From contig JAFWWK010000154.1 of NCBI GenBank assembly GCA_017523615.1, forward strand, positions 1-57,736: 57,736 nt of DNA, given 5' to 3'. This document shows positions 8,883 through 16,729 of this stretch, piece by piece. The notes under the pieces were generated by a model. That model was not told the origin of the DNA. It saw only the letters and a list, made by a program, of their open reading frames with translations, and did no database searches. The position numbers and the translations under genes are program-made. Position 1 is the stretch's first letter. Each line of letters opens with the position of its first letter. Source of the stretch: Clostridia bacterium. GTDB lineage: Bacteria; Bacillota; Clostridia; Christensenellales; Aristaeellaceae.

Positions 8883-9809
8883 TCACTCGCCTCCCTTCAT
8901 GACGGAAAGCCCCGCGATGCGTCTTTGGCTGCCCTTCCCATACAGGTAGGGGATAGACAGCGCCGCCAGCACGATCACTGACGATACCAGCTTCAGCATA
9001 TACGCGGGCAGATGGAAGCGAAGCGCAACGGTATAGACAAGGCGGAAGATAAAGGTGCCCAGCACAGCTCCGACCGCCCTTAAGGTAATACCGCGCCGGA
9101 TGATGACGCCGCCGATCAGGAGGCTTGCCAGGGCCACCGTCACCATACCGGAGCCGATATCCACGGTTACGCTCTTCTGGCTTTGGGCCATCAGGCACCC
9201 GGAAAGAGCGGTAAAGGAGTTGGCGATCACAAGGCCCACCGTCGTGGTGAACCTGGGATCAATGGAAGAAGAGCGGACCATGTCAGGATTGTTGCCGGTC
9301 GCCCGGATCGCCAGACCCATGCGGGTCCTGAGGAAAAAAGACAGGAACAGGATGACGATCACAACCGCGGCGGTGCCGACGATCAGGTTCTGCCAGGTCC
9401 CGAGCCCGGCGGATTTCAGCCAGTCCTTCAGCATGGTGAATACCGTCGTCGTCTTATTCAGGTTCTTCAGGCTGCTTCCTTCCATCACCGCGATATTGAC
9501 GGAATACAGCCCGGTATTCACCACGATGCCGGCGAGCAGGGAATTGACCCCCATGCGCGTCTGAAGGACCGCGGTAACCAGCCCGGAAACCATGCCCGCG
9601 AGCATAGCCGCCGGAATGGAGAGCACAGGATAGCCTGCCAGGGCCACCATGGCCCCCACTGCCGCGCCAAGGGTATAGCATCCATCGGTGGACAGATCGC
9701 AGACGTTCAGCATGGAATAGCTCAGGTACAGCGCGAGGACCGTCAGCGAATTGAAGAGCGCCAGCTCCAGAGCCGTCTGGCCCAGGCCAAGAAAATCCAC
9801 AAAAGACAT
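8883..9809 (-). CDS. trpY: ABC transporter permease, probable tryptophan uptake
   Basis: 308-residue hydrophobic protein of the branched-chain-amino-acid-type permease family (BPD_transp_2, COG4120-like), with about eight or nine membrane segments. Recognisable parts are LNVCDLSTDG near the N-terminus, RTRMGLAIRATGNNPDMVR (the cytoplasmic loop contacting the ATPase) and GGVIIRRG. It lies between the binding protein (94 nt upstream, with a strong hairpin in the gap) and the ATPase (2 nt downstream). A single permease of this type would act as a homodimer. Confidence 0.85.
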   Translation of the reverse strand: MSFVDFLGLGQTALELALFNSLTVLALYLSYSMLNVCDLSTDGCYTLGAAVGAMVALAGYPVLSIPAAMLAGMVSGLVTAVLQTRMGVNSLLAGIVVNTGLYSVNIAVMEGSSLKNLNKTTTVFTMLKDWLKSAGLGTWQNLIVGTAAVVIVILFLSFFLRTRMGLAIRATGNNPDMVRSSSIDPRFTTTVGLVIANSFTALSGCLMAQSQKSVTVDIGSGMVTVALASLLIGGVIIRRGITLRAVGAVLGTFIFRLVYTVALRFHLPAYMLKLVSSVIVLAALSIPYLYGKGSQRRIAGLSVMKGGE

Positions 9810-9827
9810 AACTCAACTCCGTACAAT

Positions 9828-9860
9828 GCCCGGGGCCGCCCTTTTTCGGCGGTCCCGGGC
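9828..9860 (-). other. strong intergenic hairpin between trpX and trpY
   Basis: Reverse strand: GCCCGGGACCGCC pairs with GGCGGCCCCGGGC across a 7-nt A-rich loop (13 bp with one G-U-type pair). No T run follows in the transcribed direction, so it is probably not a terminator. Such structures after a binding-protein gene often protect the upstream mRNA from 3' decay. Confidence 0.7.
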
Positions 9861-9903
9861 AAATATGTCGATCTTTGTTCCCGGCGCGCACCGGAGAAAA
9901 AGC

Positions 9904-10920
9904 TTACTCAGCGTTCCCAAAGCTTTCGGCCGTCGTAATGGTCTGGATCCGGGTGCAGAAGGGGGTCATAGCCTCGGTGACCACGTCGTAATCCAGGCCA
10001 AGCAGCTCGCAGGTTTCGGTGTTCACGGTCGCGGTGCCGTTGTCAAAGGTGCGGACGGCGATCTCCGCGGGTGATTTGCCCTCCACCAGGATCTCCGCGG
10101 CGATCTCCGCGGTCTCGCGGCCCAGGTTGGCGTAATCCACCCCGTAGCCGAGGAACGCACCGTTGAGGGCGAAAGAATCCGCGCCGGTAAAGTGGAGGAT
10201 GCCGTTTTCGATCAGGATCTCATAGATGCTCAGTTCCGCGGCCATCACGGTGTTATCCTGAGGTGTAAAGGCGGCGTCCACACCGTCGGCGGCCATGGCC
10301 TGGGCGCACATCATCAGTTCGGTGGCGTTGGTGCCGGTGTATTCGCGATAGGCAACACCCTTTTCGTTAAGAACCTTTTTGGCAGCCGCAATGGGCGTGG
10401 CGGAAGCGTCCTGTCCCACGTCGTACAGGAGGCCGATCAGGTCGGCGTCCGGGAGCGCGGCGAACATCAGGTTGAATACAGCCACAGTATCAAGATAATC
10501 GGAGGTGCCTGTGATGTTGGCCCCGGGAGCTTTCAGGGAATCCACCAGTGCGGCTCCCACCGGATCGGTCACAGCCGCGAACACCACCGGGATCTGGTTG
10601 TCCTCGGTCATTGCCTGCATGGTCATGGCCACCGGCGTCGCCACGCCGATCATCAGATCCACCTTGTCGGCGATAAAGTTGGCGATGATCTGCTGCATGA
10701 CGCTGGCATCCGCATTGCAGTTTTCGTACAGGATCTCGAATTTCACGCCGTTTTCCGCGCCGATCTCCTCCAGGCGGGTACGGATATTATCGACGATCTG
10801 GTTCAGGGACGCGTCGTCGACATAGTTGCAGATGCCCACCTTGAAGGTCTTGTTCTCAGCGGACGCGCCGAGGCACAGGGCAAAGGTCAGAGCCAGAATG
10901 ACAGAGATGATCTTCTTCAT
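9904..10920 (-). CDS. trpX: ABC transporter substrate-binding protein, probable tryptophan uptake (TrpX-like)
   Basis: 338-residue secreted binding protein of the ABC_sub_bind family (COG2984). The signal peptide is MKKIISVILALTFALCLGASA. The mature part has FKVGICNYVDDASLNQIV, the IPVVFAAVTDPVGAALV core and GYGVDYANLGRETA near the end. The ATG at 10920 is preceded by AAAGGAAG. It is the first gene of a four-gene unit (binding protein, permease, ATPase, GtrA) downstream of a T-box leader with a Trp specifier. That combination matches the predicted TrpXYZ tryptophan transporter; without the leader the family alone would not reveal the ligand. Confidence 0.88.
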   Translation of the reverse strand: MKKIISVILALTFALCLGASAENKTFKVGICNYVDDASLNQIVDNIRTRLEEIGAENGVKFEILYENCNADASVMQQIIANFIADKVDLMIGVATPVAMTMQAMTEDNQIPVVFAAVTDPVGAALVDSLKAPGANITGTSDYLDTVAVFNLMFAALPDADLIGLLYDVGQDASATPIAAAKKVLNEKGVAYREYTGTNATELMMCAQAMAADGVDAAFTPQDNTVMAAELSIYEILIENGILHFTGADSFALNGAFLGYGVDYANLGRETAEIAAEILVEGKSPAEIAVRTFDNGTATVNTETCELLGLDYDVVTEAMTPFCTRIQTITTAESFGNAE

Positions 10921-10984
10921 GGTCGTACTTCCTTTCTTTTGTTCCGCCTTTTCAGGCCGGCAGTTTCGCATGGGACGAGTATGC

Positions 10985-11262
10985 AAAAAACCCTGCCCCA
11001 CGCATGTTGTTCATGCTGGGACAGGGTCCGAAGATCCTGCGGTGCCACCCGGCTTGACGCGTTAAAGCGTCCTCTCGACGCATACCTTTTGATATGCCGA
11101 TCTTTGATCACGGAGGATCCGGCTCCGTCTCCCCTACCGGTGCCAGGCACGTTCAGGTCGCTCTCAGGGGTCCATTGGGCTGCTGCCTCCTGCCGCGTTC
11201 CCATCGCCGGCGGCTCTCTTGGAAGAAGCGGTACAGCTTACTTGCTCCCCGTCATCGATTTA
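10985..11262 (-). promoter_or_regulatory. T-box leader, tryptophan specifier (TGG)
   Basis: This holds most of the 420-nt gap upstream of trpX. On the reverse strand the T-box core GGGTGGCACCGC lies near 11050-11039. It is followed by a terminator stem (ACCCTGtCCC pairing with GGGgCAGGGT, about 10985-11027) ending in six T. In stem I, GGGG pairs with CCCC and GCTG with CAGC. The internal loop between them has AGTA on one side and CAATGGA on the other, which places the specifier TGG at 11174-11172. AAGAGAG matches the distal conserved loop. Uncharged tRNA-Trp would stabilise the antiterminator and switch on transporter transcription. Confidence 0.9.
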
Positions 11263-11267
11263 ATGGT

Positions 11268-11297
11268 ATTCTACCCCGCCTTCAAGCCCTCTGTCAA
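11268..11297 (-). promoter_or_regulatory. promoter of the T-box/trpXYZ unit
   Basis: Reverse strand: TTGACA at 11297-11292, an 18-nt spacer, and TAGAAT at 11273-11268, placing the transcript start near 11261, just upstream of stem I. Confidence 0.85.
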
Positions 11298-11341
11298 CCC
11301 CCGGGAAAACGCCAAAGGCAAAAAACAATAATAAAACAGTC

Positions 11342-12520
11342 TTACATGCCGTAGATACCCGCAAAGCGGCGGACCAGTTTTTCCCCGTCCTTCGCTTCAC
11401 CGGCGCCGATCACATTGATGTTCAGTTCCTGGGCTCTGGCCCTCATGGCGGCGCTGTTCCGGCTGACGGTGTTCGCCGACGTCACAATGGCCGCGTATGA
11501 ACCGGCCCCGCCGAAGCGATCCCTAAGAATGGCCAGTTCGTTCAGAGCCTCGGTCCGGATCTCGGTGGCTTTGCAGGAGATGAAAATGGGCTTGACCCCC
11601 CGGACGGCCATGACATCGATCTCGTTGGTGACACTTCCCTCACCCCGTCCACCATAATGCCAATTGACCGCCGCCGACAGGATCACATCGTTGAAAAGCC
11701 CGGACTCGATGCAGGCGCGGTACACATGCACCTCCAGCGCGCTGCCCACATCCCTCAGCCAGAACCGGACCAGGGGAGACTTGAATGCAAAGGCGACCTC
11801 TCCGTCCGTGACCTCAAGGCCCCGGATCAATCCGCCGTCCTCCAGCATACGCAGCATTTCCATGTTGGCGCTGACCTGCCCCCGGTCTCCCTTGACCGAA
11901 GCAGGTCCCCGGGCTGTCAGCTCCTTTTCAAAGTTCTGGGAGATCCGCTGCATATACGTGACCGCACTGTGCCATTCCTTTTTAAATCGGCAGTAGACTT
12001 TCCACAGGAGCTCCATCTCCGGAAGAGAATCCTTCAAAAGGGAATTGTCTTCCCGGCCCTGCTTCAGGCTGCCGCCGGCCATCAGGAAGCAGTCCGCACA
12101 GGTAAGGGATACCCCGCAGGGAAGGCTGTCTGCGAAGGGCGCGTTTTTGATGTCGAAAAAAGTATTCCGTTTATGACTGTATGTAAAGACGGGCACGTCT
12201 TCACCTCCGGCTACCATTCCGGCTGCAAACAGGGCGGAATCCGTCCCTCCGGCAATGTCAATGGCGCAGTCTTCGCATTTTTCCAATACCCCTCGCAGAG
12301 CCTCGACAACCTCGCCGGTGTTCAGCATGTTCACCGGAACAAAAACGCACCGGGTATCGACGCCTCTGCTTTGAAAATACCTTTCCAGCGAGGTCTTCAT
12401 CGCGGGGGAATCAGCCACCTCGGAGGGACAGATAAAAACCGTGCTCTCAGGGCGGAACATCTCCGCAGCCAGGACATTTTCCATCGGTCTTTCGTCATAC
12501 AGTTCGATCAGCGTTTTCAT
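11342..12520 (-). CDS. Card1/Can2-like CARF-domain nuclease (DUF1887 family)
   Basis: 392-residue protein with two parts. The N-terminal CARF-like Rossmann domain (about 1-150) has DIAGGTDSALFAAG at 88-101, corresponding to the GGT-type nucleotide-binding motif. The C-terminal part (about 255-392) is a PD-(D/E)xK restriction-like domain: LEVHVY (E263), NEID (E300, D302) and ISCK (K317). Known relatives are metal-dependent single-strand nucleases that type III CRISPR systems switch on with cyclic tetra-adenylate. Here the acidic residue before xK reads Ser (S315). Length matches the family (about 375-390). The ATG at 12520 has AGGAGA 7 nt upstream. No cas gene or repeat array is in the window. 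It has its own promoter, facing a histidine-phosphatase gene. Confidence 0.82.
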   Translation of the reverse strand: MKTLIELYDERPMENVLAAEMFRPESTVFICPSEVADSPAMKTSLERYFQSRGVDTRCVFVPVNMLNTGEVVEALRGVLEKCEDCAIDIAGGTDSALFAAGMVAGGEDVPVFTYSHKRNTFFDIKNAPFADSLPCGVSLTCADCFLMAGGSLKQGREDNSLLKDSLPEMELLWKVYCRFKKEWHSAVTYMQRISQNFEKELTARGPASVKGDRGQVSANMEMLRMLEDGGLIRGLEVTDGEVAFAFKSPLVRFWLRDVGSALEVHVYRACIESGLFNDVILSAAVNWHYGGRGEGSVTNEIDVMAVRGVKPIFISCKATEIRTEALNELAILRDRFGGAGSYAAIVTSANTVSRNSAAMRARAQELNINVIGAGEAKDGEKLVRRFAGIYGM

Positions 12521-12565
12521 ATCATTGTCTCCTGTTCCCGGTCCGGATTTGTCATCGAGGAAAAC

Positions 12566-12594
12566 AGCATACGGCCTCCGCATGGTGTTGTCAA
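12566..12594 (-). promoter_or_regulatory. promoter of the Card1-like gene
   Basis: Reverse strand: TTGACA at 12594-12589, a 17-nt spacer, and TATGCT at 12571-12566, about 46 nt upstream of the start codon. The -35 overlaps the -35 of the opposite promoter. Confidence 0.75.
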
Positions 12595-12616
12595 GAAAAA
12601 TAAACTGCTTTATAAT
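12588..12616 (+). promoter_or_regulatory. promoter of the histidine-phosphatase gene
   Basis: TTGTCA at 12588-12593, a 17-nt spacer, and TATAAT at 12611-12616. It implies a 5' UTR of about 127 nt. The -35 hexamer shares five bases with the divergent -35. Confidence 0.75.
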
Positions 12617-12749
12617 GAATCCATCCGGGTTTTCCACCTCGCCGGCGGAGCCCGGTCTTCAGACATGTTTTTCCCGGCTGCATTATCGGCCGGGCATCTT
12701 GGGAAGCCGCTTTTTTATCTGGCTTCCGTCTTTACAGGAGAACTGCCGC

Positions 12750-13523
12750 ATGAGGATCCTGATCATCCGCCACGCAGAGCCTGACTACACCGTGGACGGT
12801 CTGACCGAAAAGGGAAAAAGGGAAGCCGGCCTTCTTGCCCAAAGGCTGAAGGACACGCCCATGGACCGCATTTATCTGTCTCCTAAAGGACGCGCCAAGG
12901 AGACTGCCGCCCCCACGCTCTCTCTCCTGGGCCGCAGCGGGGAAACCCTTCCCTGGCTGGAGGAATTCCGCGGGCACTTTTTCGACCCGGACAAACAGCG
13001 CATGCGCATCCCGTGGGACCTAAAGCCCGCAGCCTGGCAGGGGGAAAAGCTTCTGATGGATGAGGACCGCTGGACGGAGCATCCCATGTTCGCAGGCTCT
13101 GACGTCCCCCAGGTTTGGAAAGAGACCTGCGAAGGCCTGGACGCCCTGCTCAGCGAGAACGGATACGTCCGGGAAGGGGGATGCTACCGCGTCGTACGCC
13201 GGAATATGAACACCCTGGCCTTTTTCTGCCATTTTGGCATCGGCTCCGCCCTCCTCAGTCACCTGACCCATATCCCCGTCGTTGCCCTCTGGCAGGGCAC
13301 CTGCATGCTGCCCTCGTCAGTGACCACCGTGGTGACCCAGGAACGGGAAGACGAGCTTTGCGACTGGCGCTGCGTCTGCATGGGTGACCTGACCCACCTG
13401 TACGCGGCAAGGGAAAAAGCCAGCCTGTACGCCATGTTTCCCGAAACATGGAACGGCGTCGACACCACCTGCCCGGATGACTGGCCCAAAGGCGGCCCCA
13501 GGGACGCAAGACCCATGTGGTGA
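12750..13523 (+). CDS. histidine phosphatase family protein (phosphoglycerate-mutase fold)
   Basis: 257 residues. The catalytic RHAEP motif (His8) is at the N-terminus. LSPKGRAKETA supplies the second arginine region. The later FFCHFGIGSALLSHL carries the second catalytic His. The substrate cannot be inferred; these enzymes remove phosphate from sugars, nucleotides, proteins or phospho-RNA precursors. The ATG at 12750 is chosen because AGGAG lies about 10 nt upstream and RHAE must be near the start; the reading frame is open further upstream but without a ribosome site. It is divergent from the Card1-like gene and convergent with the RNA ligase gene, with 21 nt between stops and no terminator seen. 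Confidence 0.85.
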   Translation: MRILIIRHAEPDYTVDGLTEKGKREAGLLAQRLKDTPMDRIYLSPKGRAKETAAPTLSLLGRSGETLPWLEEFRGHFFDPDKQRMRIPWDLKPAAWQGEKLLMDEDRWTEHPMFAGSDVPQVWKETCEGLDALLSENGYVREGGCYRVVRRNMNTLAFFCHFGIGSALLSHLTHIPVVALWQGTCMLPSSVTTVVTQEREDELCDWRCVCMGDLTHLYAAREKASLYAMFPETWNGVDTTCPDDWPKGGPRDARPMW

Positions 13524-13544
13524 CCGTTCCGGGCATATTGGGGG

Positions 13545-14672
13545 TCAGAAGAGTTCCTCCCGCGGGTACGCCCTGATCATGCGGCAGATCTTGATCAGCG
13601 GCTTTCTCCGCAGGATCTGCCGGCCCGGCTGCCCCGGTATGTCCAGCGCCTCAAAACCGATAAAGGCCAGTGGATGATCCCCGAGGCTTTTTGCCACCGC
13701 GGCGCGGTCGTGACTGTATTCTTCGTACATGGCCCTGGACAGCTCGGCGATCTGATCTGCACGTGAAAACAGTTCCTCCAGCTGCCAGTCATAGTATTTC
13801 AGCACTTTCGCGTCCCTCGGGCGGATCCCGCACAGCTTCACGATGTTCTGCCCGCCGTTCAGTATCAGGTCCAGGCAGTTTTCCCTTGTGAGGGTCAGGG
13901 TAAACACTTTATGTCTGACCAGATAATCGGGATTTTTGATCTTGACCCGGTGCCAGGCGGCGTCCACGACCACAAAACCCTCATGCCGCACCTCCGTTTC
14001 CCGGTCATTGAGACGGGCGGCCGCCGCGACACAATCCGCCAGGCTGGTCAGTGGAAAGCGCGCAGGACGCGCGACACCGATATCCTCGTCGGATTCCTGG
14101 CCTGTGCGGTTGTCCTTCGTCCCGATATGATAAAGGAAAGGCCGCTCATAGTGCACGATGACCCGGACCTCCGGACCGACCAGTTCGAAGAGGTATGTCT
14201 TATGCCTGTCCAGTGTTTCAAAACGAAGATCGGAATAGTTTTCTGTGTTTTGGACCGCCTCCAGGAAGGTATGCCCCAGCGGAGAGCTTTCGATCATCGC
14301 CTTAGCGGCGTCGATCACGCCGTTTGTTGAAAATATCCACCGTCCCCGACGCTCCGAATACCAGAGTTTCATGATAGAGCCGTCCACTTTTTCCTGTACT
14401 TCCGCCGTGCCCCAGTCGATGAGGTCCGCATAGCTCTCGGTATAATTTCCGAATTTACGGAAAGGCCAGCATACCACCTCCAGGCGTTCCGTATCTATGA
14501 TGATGCCCCGCGCCTCCTGGACCAGGGGATCGGTGAAATCCGAATCATAACTGTAAAGGAACAGCGCGTAAACGCCGTCCCTGCGGATCTTCAGGCCATA
14601 GCCTCTCTCAAGACCCGTCTCCCAGTCCGGGTGCTCCGCCATGTAACGGCACAGGAAGGATCTTTCATTCAA
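13545..14672 (-). CDS. ATP-dependent RNA ligase, T4 Rnl1-like
   Basis: 375-residue nucleotidyltransferase ligase that would seal 3'-OH and 5'-phosphate RNA ends. Ordered motifs: motif I EKVDGSI with Lys95 as the adenylated residue, motif III FELVGP (162-167), motif IV EGFVVVD (231-237) and motif V RVKIKNPDY (242-250). Upstream RGIIID and FRKFGNY resemble the Rnl1 N-terminal region. The start is a TTG at 14672 in the overlap TTGA with the upstream kinase-HD gene; AAAGGAG lies 6 nt before it. Tight coupling with an end-healing enzyme indicates an RNA repair operon. The RNA substrate (tRNA being the classical one) is an inference from T4. Confidence 0.9.
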   Translation of the reverse strand: MNERSFLCRYMAEHPDWETGLERGYGLKIRRDGVYALFLYSYDSDFTDPLVQEARGIIIDTERLEVVCWPFRKFGNYTESYADLIDWGTAEVQEKVDGSIMKLWYSERRGRWIFSTNGVIDAAKAMIESSPLGHTFLEAVQNTENYSDLRFETLDRHKTYLFELVGPEVRVIVHYERPFLYHIGTKDNRTGQESDEDIGVARPARFPLTSLADCVAAAARLNDRETEVRHEGFVVVDAAWHRVKIKNPDYLVRHKVFTLTLTRENCLDLILNGGQNIVKLCGIRPRDAKVLKYYDWQLEELFSRADQIAELSRAMYEEYSHDRAAVAKSLGDHPLAFIGFEALDIPGQPGRQILRRKPLIKICRMIRAYPREELF

Positions 14673-15586
14673 AGCGGACTCCTTTCATGGGCAAAAGCAT
14701 CGGCCCGGCTCAGCTGTTCCAGTTCCCGGAACATTCCTTCTCCCATCAGTTTGCGGTCGTTTTCCTGCGAACCCGGATTCTGCGGCCACTTATTGACAAA
14801 ACACATATGCCAGTTGATGAGACCTGCAATATACAGCGTCTCCCGCCATCTGTTTTCCGGCACGGCAGTGCTCAGCTTTTCGCACAGGTACAGGTACGCG
14901 CCGTAGTTTTCGTGTCCGTAATAATGCGCGTAAACCGTCGCCTCGCCGCTTCTTGTCAGGAAACCCCTGGTATACATCTTCCCGATATCATGATACCATG
15001 CCGCTTCCTGCACAGATGGACTGAAGCCATTCATCCGGGCATAATCCCTGGCGGCGTCCAGATGGGCCCCCAGGGTCAGCGCGTGGTAAGGATTCTCCTG
15101 ATCAAAAGACGCCGCTGCCTCCCGCGGAAATCTGTAAGGCCCGTCGTTATACACATAGCGGATCTCGTCCCAGCCTTCGTAATAATACGGCGTTTCAAAG
15201 CCGCACAGCATTTCGTGGATGGACCTGTCCGGAACGACTCGGGACCTTAGCCTGTTCCTTTCCAGAAGAGTCTCCGGCCTGCTCAAAACAATCACGCAGG
15301 TCTTTTTGACGTTCTGAAGCCGCAAATCGCTCAGTGAGGCCATTCTGCGCCTTCGGCGGAGATTGGAGGCGTCGATCACGCAGGGGGATCCTTCTTGAAG
15401 GTCGTGCCGGGTCCTCCCGATCAGGATTTTGAATATCTCCGGCGCGTTTCCCTGGATCCCTTCGCTTCCGTACAGTTCCCGGCGGATAGCGTCGGAAGAA
15501 TGGATCCTGTATCCCAGACGCCGGTATTTTTCCGCTTCGCGGCTTTTGCCGCTGGCCGGAACACCTGTCAGCATGACCAGTTCCAT
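14669..15586 (-). CDS. polynucleotide kinase-like P-loop domain fused to a C-terminal HD phosphohydrolase
   Basis: 305-residue two-domain protein. Residues 1-150 are a T4-Pnk-like P-loop kinase: GVPASGKS at 8-15, SSDAIRREL with Asp32 as the likely general base, and an arginine-rich lid near 111-121. Residues about 165-305 are an HD domain: H175, H199-D200, H221, H225 and D296. This would phosphorylate 5'-OH ends and hydrolyse 2',3'-cyclic or 3'-phosphates. The known HD-Pnk enzyme of Runella has the opposite domain order. The ATG at 15586 is preferred because it directly precedes the first strand; a GTG at 15613 sits in a hairpin (15605-15632). It overlaps the ligase start by 4 nt. Confidence 0.85.
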   Translation of the reverse strand: MELVMLTGVPASGKSREAEKYRRLGYRIHSSDAIRRELYGSEGIQGNAPEIFKILIGRTRHDLQEGSPCVIDASNLRRRRRMASLSDLRLQNVKKTCVIVLSRPETLLERNRLRSRVVPDRSIHEMLCGFETPYYYEGWDEIRYVYNDGPYRFPREAAASFDQENPYHALTLGAHLDAARDYARMNGFSPSVQEAAWYHDIGKMYTRGFLTRSGEATVYAHYYGHENYGAYLYLCEKLSTAVPENRWRETLYIAGLINWHMCFVNKWPQNPGSQENDRKLMGEGMFRELEQLSRADAFAHERSPL

Positions 15587-15704
15587 ATTGCCTTTCCCTG
15601 CTGCGAGGGGCACGGTTTAAAAAAGCCCCCTCAGATTATTCGATCGCTTTTAAAACCGAAAAAGAAGTATGCGATGCTTTCGACCGGATTTGTTTTTGGT
15701 TCTC

Positions 15705-16457
15705 TCACGCGGATCCTTCCGGTCCCTGCGCATCGTGCTCCTTTCCCGCCAACGAAATACAGCGATGACCGCCGCCTTCTGTGATCAGCAGCACGGTATT
15801 CTTTCCGCAGTCACGGATATCAAGCGCTGTCATGATATCCAGGAACGCCCGTTTTGCCTGTTCCAGGTCGTCCAGGGGAGCCTCTCGCCGCTTCAGGTAC
15901 TTTTCCAGTTCGGGCAGGTGTTCCCCGATCGCCTGCTTGGTGTAAACCTCGATGCCGTCACGCAAAGCCAGAGCCTGGCCGAACTGAAACGCCATGCTTT
16001 TGATCCTTTCCAGCCTGTCTTCCAGGGATATCTCCCACCTGAGGGCGCGCAGGTCGGCGGACCGCGCCAGCTGCATCCTGTCCAGGTATGTTCCTTTCAG
16101 CGCTTTTTGGGCCGCGTCATATAAAGCAGTATGCCGCAATTCCATGATGAACTTGCGCAGAACGGACAGGTATTTCAGTTCCCTGTCCCGGGGGACCGCG
16201 CGCAGGATCATCAGTGCGTCCCGCTGGGCATGCAGCGGATATGTCGCAGCCACCGCGTTGTTCACTTCATCCGGAAACCCTTTGTAGCACGCAGAAACAA
16301 CCCCGTCCGATACCACGGCCAGATTGCGGTTTTCACTGCGGTCCGCGCTGCAGAAAACGGCGCACTCCCGCAGCGACGGCAGATGGTCCGTGATGTACAG
16401 TACATCACAGTCAACACTGTCTGACGAGCCATGGATATATCGGGCCAGAATATTCAT
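15705..16457 (-). CDS. nucleotidyltransferase-like protein of the RNA-repair operon
   Basis: 250 residues. HGSSDSVDCDVLYI at 9-22 resembles the GS...DxD motif of polymerase-beta-fold nucleotidyltransferases (G10-S11, D16, D18), but the spacing is shorter than usual. Other blocks are KGFPDEVNNAVAATY and a helical C-terminal half. The extreme C-terminus is charged. The start ATG at 16457 has GGAGG upstream. It is 118 nt upstream of the kinase-HD gene on the same strand, and therefore probably the first gene of the operon. About 180 nt separate it from the terminator of the giant gene; no clear promoter was found there. It may transfer a nucleotide to RNA ends or a protein, but function is unknown. 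Confidence 0.6.
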   Translation of the reverse strand: MNILARYIHGSSDSVDCDVLYITDHLPSLRECAVFCSADRSENRNLAVVSDGVVSACYKGFPDEVNNAVAATYPLHAQRDALMILRAVPRDRELKYLSVLRKFIMELRHTALYDAAQKALKGTYLDRMQLARSADLRALRWEISLEDRLERIKSMAFQFGQALALRDGIEVYTKQAIGEHLPELEKYLKRREAPLDDLEQAKRAFLDIMTALDIRDCGKNTVLLITEGGGHRCISLAGKEHDAQGPEGSA

Positions 16458-16634
16458 GAAAGCCTCCGATCTGCAACGGATCCACGGACCAAGGTGCGTT
16501 TGGAAACAGCGCTCCCGGTTGATGATCGACCGCCGTCAAAGGAATAACCTTTTCCCCGAACGGTCCCGGACTGATCCGGATTCATCCGCGCGGCGCCGGG
16601 ATCACGGTTCTTATTCCGACAAACGGTAAAACAC

Positions 16635-16702
16635 AAAAGGGGCCGTGAACCCGGTCATCTGTCCGATGACGTTTTCCCACAGCCCCTTTGTTGCCTTTTT
16701 TC
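16635..16702. terminator. bidirectional terminator-like structure after the giant surface-protein gene
   Basis: AAAAGGGGCCGTG (16635-16647) pairs with CACAGCCCCTTT (16678-16689). An inner hairpin GTCATC/GATGAC lies in the loop. T-rich tracts follow on both strands. Confidence 0.7.
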
Positions 16703-16729
16703 ACGGAGCGGCGCGCATCGTCCGACAGG

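Noticed and set aside
15605-15632. Terminator between the nucleotidyltransferase-like and kinase-HD genes
   Set aside because: The T run lies in the loop rather than after the stem, so it would not terminate; it may instead hide the alternative GTG start.
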